Source: Pseudoroseomonas ludipueritiae (GTDB taxonomy: Bacteria; Pseudomonadota; Alphaproteobacteria; Acetobacterales; Acetobacteraceae). Taken from it: a stretch of DNA of 64,000 nt. Made by a program: the position numbers and the translations under genes. Shown piece after piece: positions 25,958 to 35,604 of the stretch (position 1 is its first letter; each line of letters opens with the position of its first letter). The DNA lies in assembly GCF_014490445.1 (NCBI RefSeq), contig NZ_JACTUZ010000006.1:30337-94336 (forward strand). The letters run 5' to 3'. The notes below the pieces were generated by a model. That model did not search any database, was not told where the DNA came from, and saw only the letters and a list, made by a program, of their open reading frames with translations.

Positions 25958-26818
25958 ATGGAATCACCGGACGCCGCCGCCGTCTTTGCAGCCTTGGGAC
26001 AGGAATCCCGCCTGGACCTCCTCCGCACCCTTCTGGAGGCGGGTCCGAACGGTTTGTCCGCGGGCGCTATTGGAACGGCTCTCAGCATCGTCCCATCGAC
26101 CCTGTCATTCCACCTGCGCGCTTTGGAGCAGGTCGGGCTGGTCCGCCCGACCCGGCAGGGCCGCAGCCTGATCTACGCCGCCCAGATCGAGCGCCTGCGC
26201 CATCTTGTCACCTTCCTGTCGCAGGACTGCTGCGGCGGGCGACCCGAGCTTTGCGGCGACCTGACGCGGGCTTGGCCCACCAGCCCTCCGGAGAACGGTC
26301 CCATGACCCCGGCCTTCAACGTCCTCTTCCTGTGCACGCGCAACTCCGCCCGTTCGCTGATGGCCGAGGCCATCCTGAACAAGCTCGGCGGTGAGCGCTT
26401 TCGGGCCTACTCGGCGGGATCGGACCCGGCGCCCCAGCCGATGCCCGAGGTCGTCGAGAAGCTGAAGAGCCTCGGGCACGACGTTTCGAGCGTCCGCAGC
26501 AAGCCGTACCGGGAGTTCCAGAAGGCCGATGCGCCCCGGATGGACTTCGTCATCACGCTCTGCGACGAACTCCAGGGCCAGCAGTGCCCTGACTTCGGCG
26601 GCCATGCCATCACGGCTTCCTGGCCGCTCCCCGGACCCGGCCGATACGCTGTGGGCTCCCACGAGCGCACCCTGATGCTCAACGAGCTCTACGCCAGCCT
26701 GTTCCGCCGCCTCGGGATTTTCACCAGCCTCAAGATGGAGGCGCTGGACCGCATGTCGCTGCGGCACCGGCTGGACGACCTCAGCGAGGCTCCTCTCACC
26801 GTCGCCAAGGAGCACTGA
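25958..26818 (+). CDS. ArsR repressor fused to LMW-type arsenate reductase ArsC
   Basis: This 286-residue fusion has an N-terminal ArsR winged helix at about residues 1-100 ([16 protein letters not shown]) with an As(III)-type Cys cluster (QDCCGG, C91/C92, then C99). The C-terminal domain from M116 is a low-molecular-weight phosphatase-like arsenate reductase. It has C126 in LCTRNSARS (CX5R loop), Cys 202 and 210 for thiol relay, and an Asp-Pro-like acid loop region. The frame is continuous. It may couple sensing of arsenite directly to the enzyme that makes it. GAPDH follows after one base. Confidence 0.88.
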   Translation: MESPDAAAVFAALGQESRLDLLRTLLEAGPNGLSAGAIGTALSIVPSTLSFHLRALEQVGLVRPTRQGRSLIYAAQIERLRHLVTFLSQDCCGGRPELCGDLTRAWPTSPPENGPMTPAFNVLFLCTRNSARSLMAEAILNKLGGERFRAYSAGSDPAPQPMPEVVEKLKSLGHDVSSVRSKPYREFQKADAPRMDFVITLCDELQGQQCPDFGGHAITASWPLPGPGRYAVGSHERTLMLNELYASLFRRLGIFTSLKMEALDRMSLRHRLDDLSEAPLTVAKEH

Positions 26819-26819
26819 C

Positions 26820-27869
26820 ATGCGCGTCGGCATCAACGGCATGGGCCGTATCGGCAGGCTGGCGGTCCGGGCCGCGCTGGGTGGTGTGTTCCGGGAAGCG
26901 AGCGACCCGCGCGGCGCGAACCGCCTCGACATCGTCCACGTCAACGAGCTCAAGGGCGCCGCCGCCGCAACGGCCCACCTCCTCGAGTTCGACAGCATCC
27001 ACGGTCGCTGGCGTGAGCGGATCGCCGTGGAAGGCGAGGACGCCATCGTCGTCGGCGACCGGCGCGTCGGCTTCAGCGCGGCGGCCGCGCCTGCTGACGT
27101 GCCCTGGGGCGACCTGGGCTGCGACGTCGTCCTGGAGTGCACCGGCAAGTTCCTGAAGCAGGAGCAATTGCAGGGCTACTTCGACCGCGGTGTCAGGCGG
27201 GTCATCGTGGCCGCGCCGGTCAAGGACCCGGCGGCCGCGGCCCTGAATATCGTGGTGGGCGTCAACGACGACCGCTACGATCCGGCGCAGCACCGGCTGC
27301 TGACGGCAGCGTCCTGCACCACCAACTGCTTGGCGCCGGTGGTCAAGGTCGTCCACGAGGCCATCGGCATCCGGCATGGCCAGATCACCACCATCCACGA
27401 CCCGACCAACACCAACGTGGTCGTTGACGCCCCACACAAGGACCTGCGGCGTGCCCGCTCCGCCATGCTGTCCCTCCAGCCGACCACGACCGGCAGCGCC
27501 ACGGCCATCGCGCTCATCTACCCGGAACTCCAGGGCCGCCTGAACGGCCACGCCGTCCGGGCGCCGGTGCTGAACGCCTCCCTGACGGACGCCGTCTTCG
27601 AGATGCAGCGCGAGACCACCGCGACCGAGGTAAACGAGTTGTTCCGCTCGGCCGCCGCCGGGCCGCTGGCGGGCATCCTCGGCTACGAAGAACGCCCGCT
27701 GGTCTCGGCCGACTATGCCAACGACACCCGCAGCGCAATCGTCGACGCCGCCAGCACCATGGTCACCGACGGCACCATGCTGAAGGTGTACGCGTGGTAC
27801 GACAACGAGATGGGCTACGCCTGCCGCATGGTCGACCTGGCCTGCATCGTCCGGGAACGGGGTGTCTGA
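26820..27869 (+). CDS. ArsJ-associated glyceraldehyde-3-phosphate dehydrogenase
   Basis: This 349-residue GAPDH has an NAD-binding start ([19 protein letters not shown]), active-site Cys in [11 protein letters not shown], and family motifs [15 protein letters not shown] and DTRSA. In arsenic operons such enzymes use arsenate in place of phosphate to make 1-arseno-3-phosphoglycerate, which ArsJ exports. The GGAGCAC before the ATG is at the 3' end of the preceding gene, and the stop overlaps the arsJ start (TGATG). This linkage supports the arsenate role over glycolysis. Confidence 0.93.
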   Translation: MRVGINGMGRIGRLAVRAALGGVFREASDPRGANRLDIVHVNELKGAAAATAHLLEFDSIHGRWRERIAVEGEDAIVVGDRRVGFSAAAAPADVPWGDLGCDVVLECTGKFLKQEQLQGYFDRGVRRVIVAAPVKDPAAAALNIVVGVNDDRYDPAQHRLLTAASCTTNCLAPVVKVVHEAIGIRHGQITTIHDPTNTNVVVDAPHKDLRRARSAMLSLQPTTTGSATAIALIYPELQGRLNGHAVRAPVLNASLTDAVFEMQRETTATEVNELFRSAAAGPLAGILGYEERPLVSADYANDTRSAIVDAASTMVTDGTMLKVYAWYDNEMGYACRMVDLACIVRERGV

Positions 27870-29095
27870 TGTCCGCCGTCCGTAACTACCTCATCGTGAC
27901 CGGCGCCTACTGGGGCTTCACGCTCACCGATGGCGCGTTGCGGATGCTGGTGCTGCTGCACTTCTACCAGCTCGGCTACACCCCGTTCACGCTGGCCTTC
28001 CTGTTCCTGCTCTACGAGGCGGCGGGCATCTTCGCCAACTTGGGCGGCGGCTGGCTGGCCTCGAAGTTCGGCATCCCCCGCATGCTGGCGATCGGCCTGA
28101 CGCTCCAGATCGGCGGCCTGCTGATGCTGTCGGCGCTTGACCCTGCCTGGAGCGCCGCAGCGTCGGTTGCCTGGGTGGTCTGCGCCCAGGGTATCTCCGG
28201 CGTGGCCAAAGACCTGACCAAGACAGCCTCGAAATCGGCCATCAAGGCGTCCTCGCAGCAGGGTGCCGGTCAGTTGTTCCGCTGGGTCGCCTGGTTCACC
28301 GGCTCGAAGAACGCCATGAAGGGTTTCGGCTTCTTCCTCGGTGGCTTCCTACTCCAGGCCGTCGGCTTCCGCCCGGCGCTCTGGCTGCTGGTGCTGCTGC
28401 TCGCAGTCGCCCTGGTGGGCGTGCTGCTGTCCCTGCCGCGCGAACTCGGCAAGGCCAAGGCGTCCAAGAGCTTCAAGGAACTCTTCGCCAAGAACCGCGG
28501 CGTCAACCTGCTGGCGGGCGCTCGGGTCTTCATGTTCGGCTCGCGGGACGTCTGGTTCGTCGTGGGCCTGCCGGTGTTCCTCTACAGCCAGGGCTGGAAC
28601 TACGTCGGCGTGTCCACCTTCCTGGCGGCCTGGACAATCGGCTACGGCGGCGTGCAGGCCCTGGCGCCGCAGGTGGTCCGCCGCAGCCCGGACGGGCTGT
28701 CCCGCGAGGTGCCGGAGGCGCGCCTCTGGGGAGTGGCGCTGGCCATCATCCCCATCGCCCTCGGCTTGATGCTGGCGACCGGCGCCGTCGGCCGCCCGGA
28801 CTTGGTGGTCGTGGCCGGGCTGGCCATCTTCGGCTTCGCGTTCGCGGTGAACTCGTCACTGCACTCCTACCTCATCCTGGCCTACGCGGGATCGGAGAAG
28901 GCCGCCGAAGACGTCGGCTTCTACTATGCCGCCAACGCCGCCGGGCGCCTGTTCGGCATCCTGCTCTCAGGCGTCCTGACGCAGTACGCCGGGCTGCAAG
29001 GCTGCCTGTGGGGTTCGGCCGCCATGCTCGCCACCTGCGCAGCCCTGACATTCATGCTGCCGATGGGCGCCGGGGGACGGCAGGTGGCGGCCTGA
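27869..29095 (+). CDS. arsJ: ArsJ organoarsenical efflux permease (MFS)
   Basis: This 408-residue MFS protein has about 12 helices. Its N-terminus (NYLIVTGAYWGFTLTDGALR) is typical of ArsJ. The internal segments KDLTKTASKSAIK and GSKNAMKGFGFFLGG are also ArsJ-like. It exports 1-arseno-3-phosphoglycerate made by the adjacent GAPDH, a net arsenate efflux route. The ATG at 27869 overlaps the GAPDH stop by one base, so the two are coupled. It converges on aioA. Confidence 0.93.
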   Translation: MSAVRNYLIVTGAYWGFTLTDGALRMLVLLHFYQLGYTPFTLAFLFLLYEAAGIFANLGGGWLASKFGIPRMLAIGLTLQIGGLLMLSALDPAWSAAASVAWVVCAQGISGVAKDLTKTASKSAIKASSQQGAGQLFRWVAWFTGSKNAMKGFGFFLGGFLLQAVGFRPALWLLVLLLAVALVGVLLSLPRELGKAKASKSFKELFAKNRGVNLLAGARVFMFGSRDVWFVVGLPVFLYSQGWNYVGVSTFLAAWTIGYGGVQALAPQVVRRSPDGLSREVPEARLWGVALAIIPIALGLMLATGAVGRPDLVVVAGLAIFGFAFAVNSSLHSYLILAYAGSEKAAEDVGFYYAANAAGRLFGILLSGVLTQYAGLQGCLWGSAAMLATCAALTFMLPMGAGGRQVAA

Positions 29096-29103
29096 CACGG
29101 CGA

Positions 29104-29128
29104 GCCGCCCGGCCGTTACTCGGGTGGC
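29104..29128. terminator. Possible bidirectional terminator between arsJ and aioA
   Basis: GCCGCCCG and CGGGTGGC form an 8-bp stem (one G-T pair) in the 45-bp gap between the convergent stop codons. There is no T-run on either side. Confidence 0.35.
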
Positions 29129-29140
29129 CGCATCTCCTCC

Positions 29141-31759
29141 TCAGGACGCTGGGTATTCTTGGCTTTTGAAGGACAGCTTCCGTGTGGCCTCTGGCGCGTC
29201 CGCGATCTTCCGGATGCTCCCCCAGGTCTGCTTGTAATTCGGGATGACGAACTCGTTCACGCCCTTGGAGACCACGTTGCCCTGCACGCCGGTCGGGTAG
29301 GCGAAGAGCATGAACGTCTCGTTCCGACGCGCTGACGGCGTGGGCCAGACCATGGCCTGAGTGCTGCCATTGTCGTTGTAGACCTCGACGAGGTCGCCCT
29401 CCCTCAGGCCAAGCTCGGCCACGTCCGCCGGATGCATCTGGATGTAGGGAAACGGGAAGCGGTCGCGGACGAACTCGTTGTGCTGGTCGAGGTAGACCGA
29501 CTGCCAGACGTGGTTGGCGCGGCCATTGTTCACCAGGAAGCGGAACTTGTCCTTCTCCGCCTGCTTGCCCTCGGCCTGGAGCCCACGCCACTGCGCGGCG
29601 GCGAACCTGGCCCTGCCGTCCGGCGTGTTGAACCTGCCGTCGGCGTAGAGCCGCTTGGTCCCGACGATCCGCTCCGTGCCGCCGGTTGGGGGCGCCGCGG
29701 CCGCGGATGGCCCGGTGCCCGGCCCGGCCTGCTGCACCGGTTCCTTTCCGCGGGTGCTCTCGACGGCCGGACCCTGGACGACCATGCCAGGTGTGCCGCC
29801 CGTGGTGGTCCCGGCGGCTGCCGGACCCGAGCCCTCCAGGCCTGTCGCGGGCTCCTGGAAGCCATTGGTTCCCATCGCGCGCAAGCGGGCGTAGGTGACG
29901 AACTCGCCGCCCTTCTCGTGCTGGCGGTAGCCGTCGTTGAAGGAATCCTCCTCGGTCCGCCAGTCGTATCCCTTGAAGCGGTCGGCGACGTCCGGCTTGC
30001 CCGCCGCCCGCCAACTCCGCTCCAGCGCTTGCGCAAGGCGGGCGACGATGAGGCAGTCCGGCAGGGCGCTGCCTGGCGGGTCCATGTAGCGGTCGGTCAG
30101 CCGCATCCGACGTTCGCCGTTCATCGAGGTGAGGTTCATCTCGCCCGAGGTCGCGGCCGGAAGCATGACATGGGCGCAGGAGCCAATCTGCGTCGGCACG
30201 ATGTCCACATCCACGACGAACAGGCCACCCTGGCGGATTGCATCCATGACCGCCCGGACTTGGCCCTCGCGGTCCCCCGCCGGGACGGAGTCCATGGCCG
30301 CCTTCACGAGGTCTGTCCGGCGCTTGTAGGCCCGCTTGAACTCGCTGGCGTTCAGTGTCGTCTTGAAGTGATCGCACCCCCACACGTGGTGCACGCCGCC
30401 CTGGCCGCCGATCAGAAGCTGGTCGACGTAGGGCGCCGGGCGCCCGCCCGGGTAGTCCGGCCGCGAGTAGCCCTCCTGGTGGCCGCCGAGGCGCACGCAG
30501 CCGCCGCCGGGCCTGCCGACGTTGCCGGTCGCCAGCGCGACGTTCACCAGGGCCTGGTTCGTCCGGTAGTTGTCGTTCCCCCAGATGAGCCCCTTCTCGT
30601 AGGCGAACATCGTCCGCCGCCGGGCACCGCCCTGCTTGGGCTCGGCGATCCAGGCCGCCGCCTTGCGGATGTCCTCCGGCGCCAGGCCGGTGATCCGCGC
30701 CGCCTCGTCGATGCCGGTCTGGTTGGCGCGGACCGCTTCCTGGAAGCCGGAGGTGCTGGCCTCGATGAAGCCCCGGTCCACCCAGCCCCTGGCGGCGATC
30801 TCCGTCAGGAGGGCGTTGAACAGCGCGAGGTCGGTGCCGGAGTTAATGGCGAGGTGCAGGACGTTGTCCTTGCCTGCCTCGACCTCGCAGGCCGCGGTGG
30901 TCGGGGTGCGCCGCAGGTCGACGATGACGATCCGGCCGCGGTCGACCGGCTCGCCGCCGAACTCCGCCTTCTTCTTGTCCAGGCTCGTGCCGCGCAGGTT
31001 CGGCACCCAGTGGTTCAGGAAGTAGTTGGTCTGCGTCTCGAGGGGATTGGCGCCGACCACGAAGATGGTGTCGGCGAGCTCGGCGTCCTCGTAGCAGTTG
31101 TTGAGCTCGCCCACGCCCATGTCGCGCGTGCCGTGGACCTCGCTGTTGTAGGCAGGGCGGTTGTGGATCCGGATGTTCCGGACCTTCATGCTCCCGAAGT
31201 AGAGCTTGCCGGTCGCCCAGGTGTTCTCGTAGCCGCCGCCCGCGCCGCCGTGGTCGTAGGCGGAGACGATCAGCCCATCCTCACCCTGCGCCTCTACGAC
31301 CCGCCGCGTCACCTCGGCGACGAGGCTGACGGCATCGTCCCAGGATGTGGGCGAGAGCGTGCCGTAGCGCCATACCATCGGTTCGGTCAGGCGGTCACGC
31401 AGGGTGCCGGTCACCGTCGAGTAGGAGAGCTCACCGATGCGGGCGCCACGGATGGACCCGAGACCTGAGTTCACCACGCAGCCCTTGTCCGGCATGACGA
31501 CCAGGTGCACGTCCCGGCCGTCCTGCTTGACGACGTTGTACATGGAGGGGCTGAACCAGGCCGCGCTCTCGGCACCCTGCTGCTGCGTCAGATCCTCGCC
31601 GAACAGGTTCCGGTCCGGTTGCGGGCCGCCCTGCCGGTCCACCGGCCAGGAAACGGCGTGATAGCCGCAGCCGACGATGCAGAAGTGGCAGACGACGTTC
31701 TGGACCTTGGCGTCGCGCGGCGGAATGGGGAGCCGGTCGACGTTGCGCTTGTAGGCCAT
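29141..31759 (-). CDS. aioA: Arsenite oxidase large (molybdopterin) subunit
   Basis: This 872-residue subunit of the DMSO-reductase superfamily oxidises arsenite to arsenate in the periplasm. The [3Fe-4S] ligands are C24, C27 and C31 in VVCHFCIVGCGYH, with a Ser in place of the fourth Cys further on, as is usual for AioA. Cofactor-binding motifs include VVGANPLETQTNYF and GNVGRPGGGC. A Pro/Gly/Ala-rich low-complexity insert lies near residues 650-710. It has no signal peptide and is carried out with AioB by the Tat route. It follows aioB by 11 bp. Confidence 0.95.
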   Translation of the reverse strand: MAYKRNVDRLPIPPRDAKVQNVVCHFCIVGCGYHAVSWPVDRQGGPQPDRNLFGEDLTQQQGAESAAWFSPSMYNVVKQDGRDVHLVVMPDKGCVVNSGLGSIRGARIGELSYSTVTGTLRDRLTEPMVWRYGTLSPTSWDDAVSLVAEVTRRVVEAQGEDGLIVSAYDHGGAGGGYENTWATGKLYFGSMKVRNIRIHNRPAYNSEVHGTRDMGVGELNNCYEDAELADTIFVVGANPLETQTNYFLNHWVPNLRGTSLDKKKAEFGGEPVDRGRIVIVDLRRTPTTAACEVEAGKDNVLHLAINSGTDLALFNALLTEIAARGWVDRGFIEASTSGFQEAVRANQTGIDEAARITGLAPEDIRKAAAWIAEPKQGGARRRTMFAYEKGLIWGNDNYRTNQALVNVALATGNVGRPGGGCVRLGGHQEGYSRPDYPGGRPAPYVDQLLIGGQGGVHHVWGCDHFKTTLNASEFKRAYKRRTDLVKAAMDSVPAGDREGQVRAVMDAIRQGGLFVVDVDIVPTQIGSCAHVMLPAATSGEMNLTSMNGERRMRLTDRYMDPPGSALPDCLIVARLAQALERSWRAAGKPDVADRFKGYDWRTEEDSFNDGYRQHEKGGEFVTYARLRAMGTNGFQEPATGLEGSGPAAAGTTTGGTPGMVVQGPAVESTRGKEPVQQAGPGTGPSAAAAPPTGGTERIVGTKRLYADGRFNTPDGRARFAAAQWRGLQAEGKQAEKDKFRFLVNNGRANHVWQSVYLDQHNEFVRDRFPFPYIQMHPADVAELGLREGDLVEVYNDNGSTQAMVWPTPSARRNETFMLFAYPTGVQGNVVSKGVNEFVIPNYKQTWGSIRKIADAPEATRKLSFKSQEYPAS

Positions 31760-31770
31760 GGCACCCTCCC

Positions 31771-32298
31771 TCAGGCCTGAAGCACGTTGGAGAGGCGGCC
31801 GTAGATAAGCTCGTCGACCGCTTCGGCGTGGATGTCGCCCGCCTCGTCCACCCGCAGCTTGAACTGGGCGAGGTTCTGCGTCGCCTGGCCCCAGATCTCC
31901 AGGCCGCCCCGTTCGCAGTCGAAGCGGCTGTAATGGCCGGGGCAGTTCAGCGTCCGGTCGGCGGCCGAGTAGTTCAAGGGGTAGCCCTTGTGCGGGCAGA
32001 GGGTGCTGAAGGCGACGATGTCGCCGTCCGGTCCCACACCTCCCTCGACGCGGGTGCCGAGCTTCAGCAGGACGCCCGGACTGTCACCGTCCGGATAACC
32101 GATGTCGAGCGGCTCGTTGACCTTGAGGTCCTTGACGTTGGCCAACTTCATGACGGGGTAGCTGACCAGGGCGAGGGCGGGAGCCGCTTTGGCGGGCGCA
32201 CCGGGTATCGCGGTTGCCGCCGCCGCCCCGGCAGCGACCGCCGCCGTACGCGTGAAGAAAGCCCTTCGCCCGGTATCGATGAGCGCGTCGCACTTCAT
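31771..32298 (-). CDS. aioB: Arsenite oxidase small Rieske subunit
   Basis: This 175-residue protein has a Tat signal (GRRAFFTRTAAVAAGAA). The Rieske [2Fe-2S] ligands are C101 and H103 (CPHKGYP) and C119 and H122 (CPGHYSRFD). The extra Cys pair that forms a disulfide in high-potential Rieske proteins is absent (Gly follows CPHK). It passes electrons from AioA to a periplasmic carrier. Candidates in this window are the pseudoazurin and cupredoxin. It is divergent from arsR over a 214-bp gap. No aioX, aioS or aioR genes are nearby. Confidence 0.95.
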   Translation of the reverse strand: MKCDALIDTGRRAFFTRTAAVAAGAAAATAIPGAPAKAAPALALVSYPVMKLANVKDLKVNEPLDIGYPDGDSPGVLLKLGTRVEGGVGPDGDIVAFSTLCPHKGYPLNYSAADRTLNCPGHYSRFDCERGGLEIWGQATQNLAQFKLRVDEAGDIHAEAVDELIYGRLSNVLQA

Positions 32299-32431
32299 GA
32301 TTCCGCCCTCCCTGACCTCTGTTGGATCGAGGTTTCCCGAAAGAACGTAGCCTAGTGTTCAGACCATTTGTATCGGAAACGAATCGAGACACCGTGACGC
32401 GCCGCACCCGATCCGCCGCACTGCCTGACAT

Positions 32432-32496
32432 TTCGATAAAACCCGTAGGAACAATTGACCCGGCGCCTGCGGAACATTATTTTGAGTTTTATCGAA
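32432..32496 (+). promoter_or_regulatory. Promoter flanked by 11-bp inverted half-sites before arsR
   Basis: TTGACC (32455-32460), a 17-bp spacer, then TATTTT (32478-32483) make a good sigma-70 promoter. TTCGATAAAAC (32432-32442) and GTTTTATCGAA (32486-32496) are exact inverted copies that bracket it, 43 bp apart, and are probably ArsR operator half-sites. The left copy also lies in the aioBA leader, so both directions may be controlled. Confidence 0.7.
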
Positions 32497-32512
32497 GAGT
32501 GAGGCCGACCAG

Positions 32513-32863
32513 ATGGACGCCAGTTCAGCCGTCACTGCCCTTTCCGCCCTGGCGCACGAGCACCGGCTCGCCGCCTACCGCATGTTGGTCGAGGCGGGGC
32601 CGGATGGGCTCGCCGCAGGCGTCATCGCGGAGCGGCTTGGCCTGCCGCCGTCGAGCTTGACCTTCCACCTCCAGGCGCTGCTGCAAGCCGGGCTGGCGAC
32701 GCAGCGCCGGGTCAGCCGCCAGATCATCTACGCAATGGTCCCGGCCGCCATGAACGGGCTCGTAGCCTACCTCACCGAACACTGCTGCGGCGGCCAGGGC
32801 GGTTGCGGTCCGGCCTGCGAACCCGTGGCGCCCAGCGCGCCCGAGGGAGCTTCCGCCGCCTGA
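32513..32863 (+). CDS. arsR: ArsR-family arsenite-responsive repressor
   Basis: This 116-residue winged-helix repressor (SSLTFHLQALLQAGLA) has a C-terminal Cys cluster HCCGGQGGCGPACEP (C91, C92, C98, C102). The paired Cys after the last helix resembles the As(III) site of the ArsR domain in the fusion protein at 25958. It presumably represses arsC-arsB-arsH, and perhaps aioBA, through the inverted half-sites just upstream. GAGTGAGG lies before the ATG. Confidence 0.92.
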   Translation: MDASSAVTALSALAHEHRLAAYRMLVEAGPDGLAAGVIAERLGLPPSSLTFHLQALLQAGLATQRRVSRQIIYAMVPAAMNGLVAYLTEHCCGGQGGCGPACEPVAPSAPEGASAA

Positions 32864-32891
32864 CATCCTCCGATCACGTTTGGAGCCCGTC

Positions 32892-33314
32892 GTGACCGTC
32901 ACGATCTACCATAATCCGGCCTGCGGGACGTCCCGCAACACGCTGGCCCTGATCCGCAACAGCGGGGAGGAGCCGGAGGTCATCGAGTACCTGAAGACGC
33001 CGCCGACGCGGGAGGAGCTCAAGAGCCTTATCCAACGCATGGGCATCTCCGTGCGTGATGCCTTGCGTCAGAAGGGCACGCCATACGAGGAGCTTGGCCT
33101 CGCCGACCCGTCCCTCACGGACGGCGAGTTGCTGGATGCCATGATGGCGCACCCCATCCTCATCAACCGTCCCATCGTGGTGACGCCGCTCGGCGTGAAG
33201 CTGTGCAGGCCCTCCGAGGCGGTGCTGGACATCCTGCCGAACCCGCAGCAGGGCGCCTATGCCAAGGAGGACGGCGAGAAGGTCGTCGATGAGCAAGGCC
33301 GCCGCCTGATCTGA
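32892..33314 (+). CDS. arsC: Glutaredoxin-type arsenate reductase
   Basis: This 140-residue enzyme of the ArsC/Spx fold has the catalytic Cys in NPACGTSRN. The Arg-containing loop is INRPIVVTPLGVKLCRPSE. The start GTG at 32892 is preferred, with GGAG eight bases upstream; a TTG four codons earlier is unlikely. It reduces arsenate with glutathione and glutaredoxin. The cluster thus carries two unrelated arsenate reductases, the other being fused to ArsR. Confidence 0.93.
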   Translation: MTVTIYHNPACGTSRNTLALIRNSGEEPEVIEYLKTPPTREELKSLIQRMGISVRDALRQKGTPYEELGLADPSLTDGELLDAMMAHPILINRPIVVTPLGVKLCRPSEAVLDILPNPQQGAYAKEDGEKVVDEQGRRLI

Positions 33315-33349
33315 GCCGGGCGCCCGCGCCCTCCTTTCCTGAGCACGAC

Positions 33350-33389
33350 GAGCTAGGCCGCTGACCAATCATGGTCAGCGGCCTAGCTC
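33350..33389 (+). promoter_or_regulatory. Perfect 17-bp-arm hairpin between arsC and arsB
   Basis: GAGCTAGGCCGCTGACC and its exact reverse complement flank a 6-base loop (AATCAT). No T-run follows, so it is less likely to be a simple terminator. It may attenuate read-through into arsB or protect the upstream mRNA. Confidence 0.6.
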
Positions 33390-33422
33390 CGCGGGTTCTG
33401 AGCCCTGAGAGAACACGCCTGC

Positions 33423-34736
33423 ATGCTGGCCTTGGCTATCTTTGTCTTCACCCTCATCCTGGTCATTTGGCAGCCACGGGGCCTTGGTATTGGCTGGTCC
33501 GCCATGGGCGGCGCCGTGCTCGCCTTAGCGACCGGCGTCATCGGCTGGGCCGACGTGCCGGTGGTCTGGGACATCGTCTGGGACGCCACCTTCACCTTCG
33601 TGGCGCTGATCATCATCTCGCTGCTGCTGGACGAGGCTGGGTTCTTCCAGTGGGCCGCGCTGCACGTGGCGCGCTGGGGCGGCGGGAACGGGCGGCGGCT
33701 GTTCCCGCTCGTCGTGGTGCTGGGCGCGCTCATCGCCGCCTTCTTCGCCAATGACGGCGCGGCCCTGCTGCTGACGCCCATCGTCATGGCCGTCCTGCTC
33801 AGGCTGAACTTCTCCGCGGGCGCCACGCTGGCCTTCATCGTCGCCTGCGGCTTCGTGGCCGACACCACCAGCCTGCCGCTGGTGATCTCGAACCTCGTCA
33901 ACATCGTCTCGGCCAACTACTTCGGCATCGAGTTCGGCCGCTATGCAGCGGTCATGGTGCCGGTGAACCTGGTGGCTCTGGCAGCGACGCTGGCCGTGCT
34001 CTGGGCCTATTACGGCCGCCAGGTGCCTGCCACCTACGCGATGGACCAGCTTGAGCGGCCCGGCGCCGCCATCCGCGACCACCTCGTCTTCCGGGCAGCC
34101 TTCCCACTGCTGGCCGTACTGCTGCTGGCCTACTTCGTCCTGGCGCCGCTCGGCGTGCCCGTGGCGGCCGTGACCGGTGCCGCCGCCCTGGTCCTGCTGG
34201 CGCTGGCCGGACGCTGGCACCAGGGCGGCCGCGGCGGCGTGGTGCCCGTCCGCAAGGTGCTGGCGGGTGCGCCCTGGCAGATCGTCATTTTCTCCTTGGG
34301 CATGTACCTGGTGGTCTACGGCCTGCGGAACGCCGGGCTGACGGATCACCTCGCTGGCGCGCTGGAATGGCTGGCCGGGCACGGCCTCTGGGCCGCCACC
34401 ATCGGCACCGGCGTCGGCGCCGCGCTGATCTCCTCGGTGATGAACAACATGCCCAGCGTGCTGGTCGGCGCCCTGGCCATCGAGCAGGCTCAGGGCATCC
34501 CGCCTGCCATCCGCGAGGCCATGGTCTACGCCAACGTCATCGGCTGCGACCTCGGCCCCAAGTTCACGCCCATCGGCAGCCTGGCGACGCTGCTCTGGCT
34601 GCACGTGCTGGCGCGCAAGGGCACCACCATCACCTGGGGGCAATACATGAAGGTCGGTCTCGTCATCACGCCGCCGGTGCTTCTGGCCGTGTTGGCCGCC
34701 CTGGCGCTCTGGCTGCCCGTGGTGGGCCAGCCGTGA
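33423..34736 (+). CDS. arsB: ArsB arsenite efflux pump
   Basis: This 437-residue membrane protein of the ArsB/NhaD fold has about 12 helices. Conserved features include [39 protein letters not shown] and [21 protein letters not shown]. It expels arsenite and antimonite using the proton gradient. No arsA ATPase is present. arsH follows after 52 bp. The gene lies 108 bp downstream of arsC with a strong hairpin between. Confidence 0.95.
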   Translation: MLALAIFVFTLILVIWQPRGLGIGWSAMGGAVLALATGVIGWADVPVVWDIVWDATFTFVALIIISLLLDEAGFFQWAALHVARWGGGNGRRLFPLVVVLGALIAAFFANDGAALLLTPIVMAVLLRLNFSAGATLAFIVACGFVADTTSLPLVISNLVNIVSANYFGIEFGRYAAVMVPVNLVALAATLAVLWAYYGRQVPATYAMDQLERPGAAIRDHLVFRAAFPLLAVLLLAYFVLAPLGVPVAAVTGAAALVLLALAGRWHQGGRGGVVPVRKVLAGAPWQIVIFSLGMYLVVYGLRNAGLTDHLAGALEWLAGHGLWAATIGTGVGAALISSVMNNMPSVLVGALAIEQAQGIPPAIREAMVYANVIGCDLGPKFTPIGSLATLLWLHVLARKGTTITWGQYMKVGLVITPPVLLAVLAALALWLPVVGQP

Positions 34737-34788
34737 GCGTAGTGACCGCCAGCGCCATCCATCCATTCCTGACGACGGGGAAACCCTG

Positions 34789-35532
34789 ATGAGTTCCGAC
34801 CTCGACCTCTCGCTGCCCAACGTGGACGACGACCATCTCCAGATGCCGGACCTCACCCGGCTCGGCATTCCCGGCGCCAGCACGCACCAGCCGCGCATCC
34901 TGCTGCTCTACGGCTCGCTGCGGGAGCGCTCGTACAGCCGCCTGCTGACACTGGAGGCCGAGCGCATCCTGCGCCGCTTCGGCGCCGAGACGCGGGTCTT
35001 CGATCCCCGCGAGCTTCCGGTGGTCGACAGCGTATCAGCCGACCATCCCAAGGTGGTGGAACTACGGGAACTGTCGCTGTGGTCTGAGGGCCAGGTCTGG
35101 TGCAGCCCGGAGCGGCACGGCGCCGTCACCGGTATCCTCAAGAACCAGATCGACTGGCTGCCACTGGAAAGCCGCGGCGTCCGGCCGACGCAGGGGCGCA
35201 CGTTGGCGGTGATGCAGGTCTCCGGCGGCAGCCAGAGCTTCAACAGCGTCAACACGCTCCGCCTGCTCGGCCGCTGGATGCGGATGGTCACCATCCCCAA
35301 CCAATCCTCCGTGCCCAAGGCGTACGAGCAGTTCGACGAGGCTGGCCGCATGCTGCCGGGGCCGCTCTACGACCGCGTGGTGGACGTCATGGAGGAACTG
35401 GTGAAGTTCACCTTGCTGACGCGCGACATCTCCGCTCACCTGACCGACCGCTATAGCGAGCGCAAGGAGCGGGCCGAGAAGCAGGCCAGGGCCGACCTCG
35501 CCACTCTGTCGGGCGCGGCCAGCGCCCGGTGA
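34789..35532 (+). CDS. arsH: ArsH NADPH-dependent FMN oxidoreductase
   Basis: This 247-residue flavoprotein has the FMN-phosphate loop [13 protein letters not shown] and the ArsH-specific segments [20 protein letters not shown] and [10 protein letters not shown]. ArsH oxidises trivalent organoarsenicals to the less toxic pentavalent forms and can reduce other substrates. GGGGAAACCC precedes the ATG at 34789. It is the last gene of the rightward arsR-arsC-arsB-arsH unit. Confidence 0.94.
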   Translation: MSSDLDLSLPNVDDDHLQMPDLTRLGIPGASTHQPRILLLYGSLRERSYSRLLTLEAERILRRFGAETRVFDPRELPVVDSVSADHPKVVELRELSLWSEGQVWCSPERHGAVTGILKNQIDWLPLESRGVRPTQGRTLAVMQVSGGSQSFNSVNTLRLLGRWMRMVTIPNQSSVPKAYEQFDEAGRMLPGPLYDRVVDVMEELVKFTLLTRDISAHLTDRYSERKERAEKQARADLATLSGAASAR

Positions 35533-35604
35533 CGCCAACCACATCATCGAAGACTTTGTTCGCTTTGGCCTGAGGGTGACCGTGTGCTGACGGTGTCGAG
35601 TCCC

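Noticed and set aside
29432-31468. A 678-codon frame opposite aioA
   Set aside because: High-GC shadow of aioA. No family motifs and no ribosome-binding site.
32299-32431. A sigma-54 promoter for aioBA
   Set aside because: I looked for the TGGCAC-N5-TTGC pattern usual for aioBA and found none convincing.
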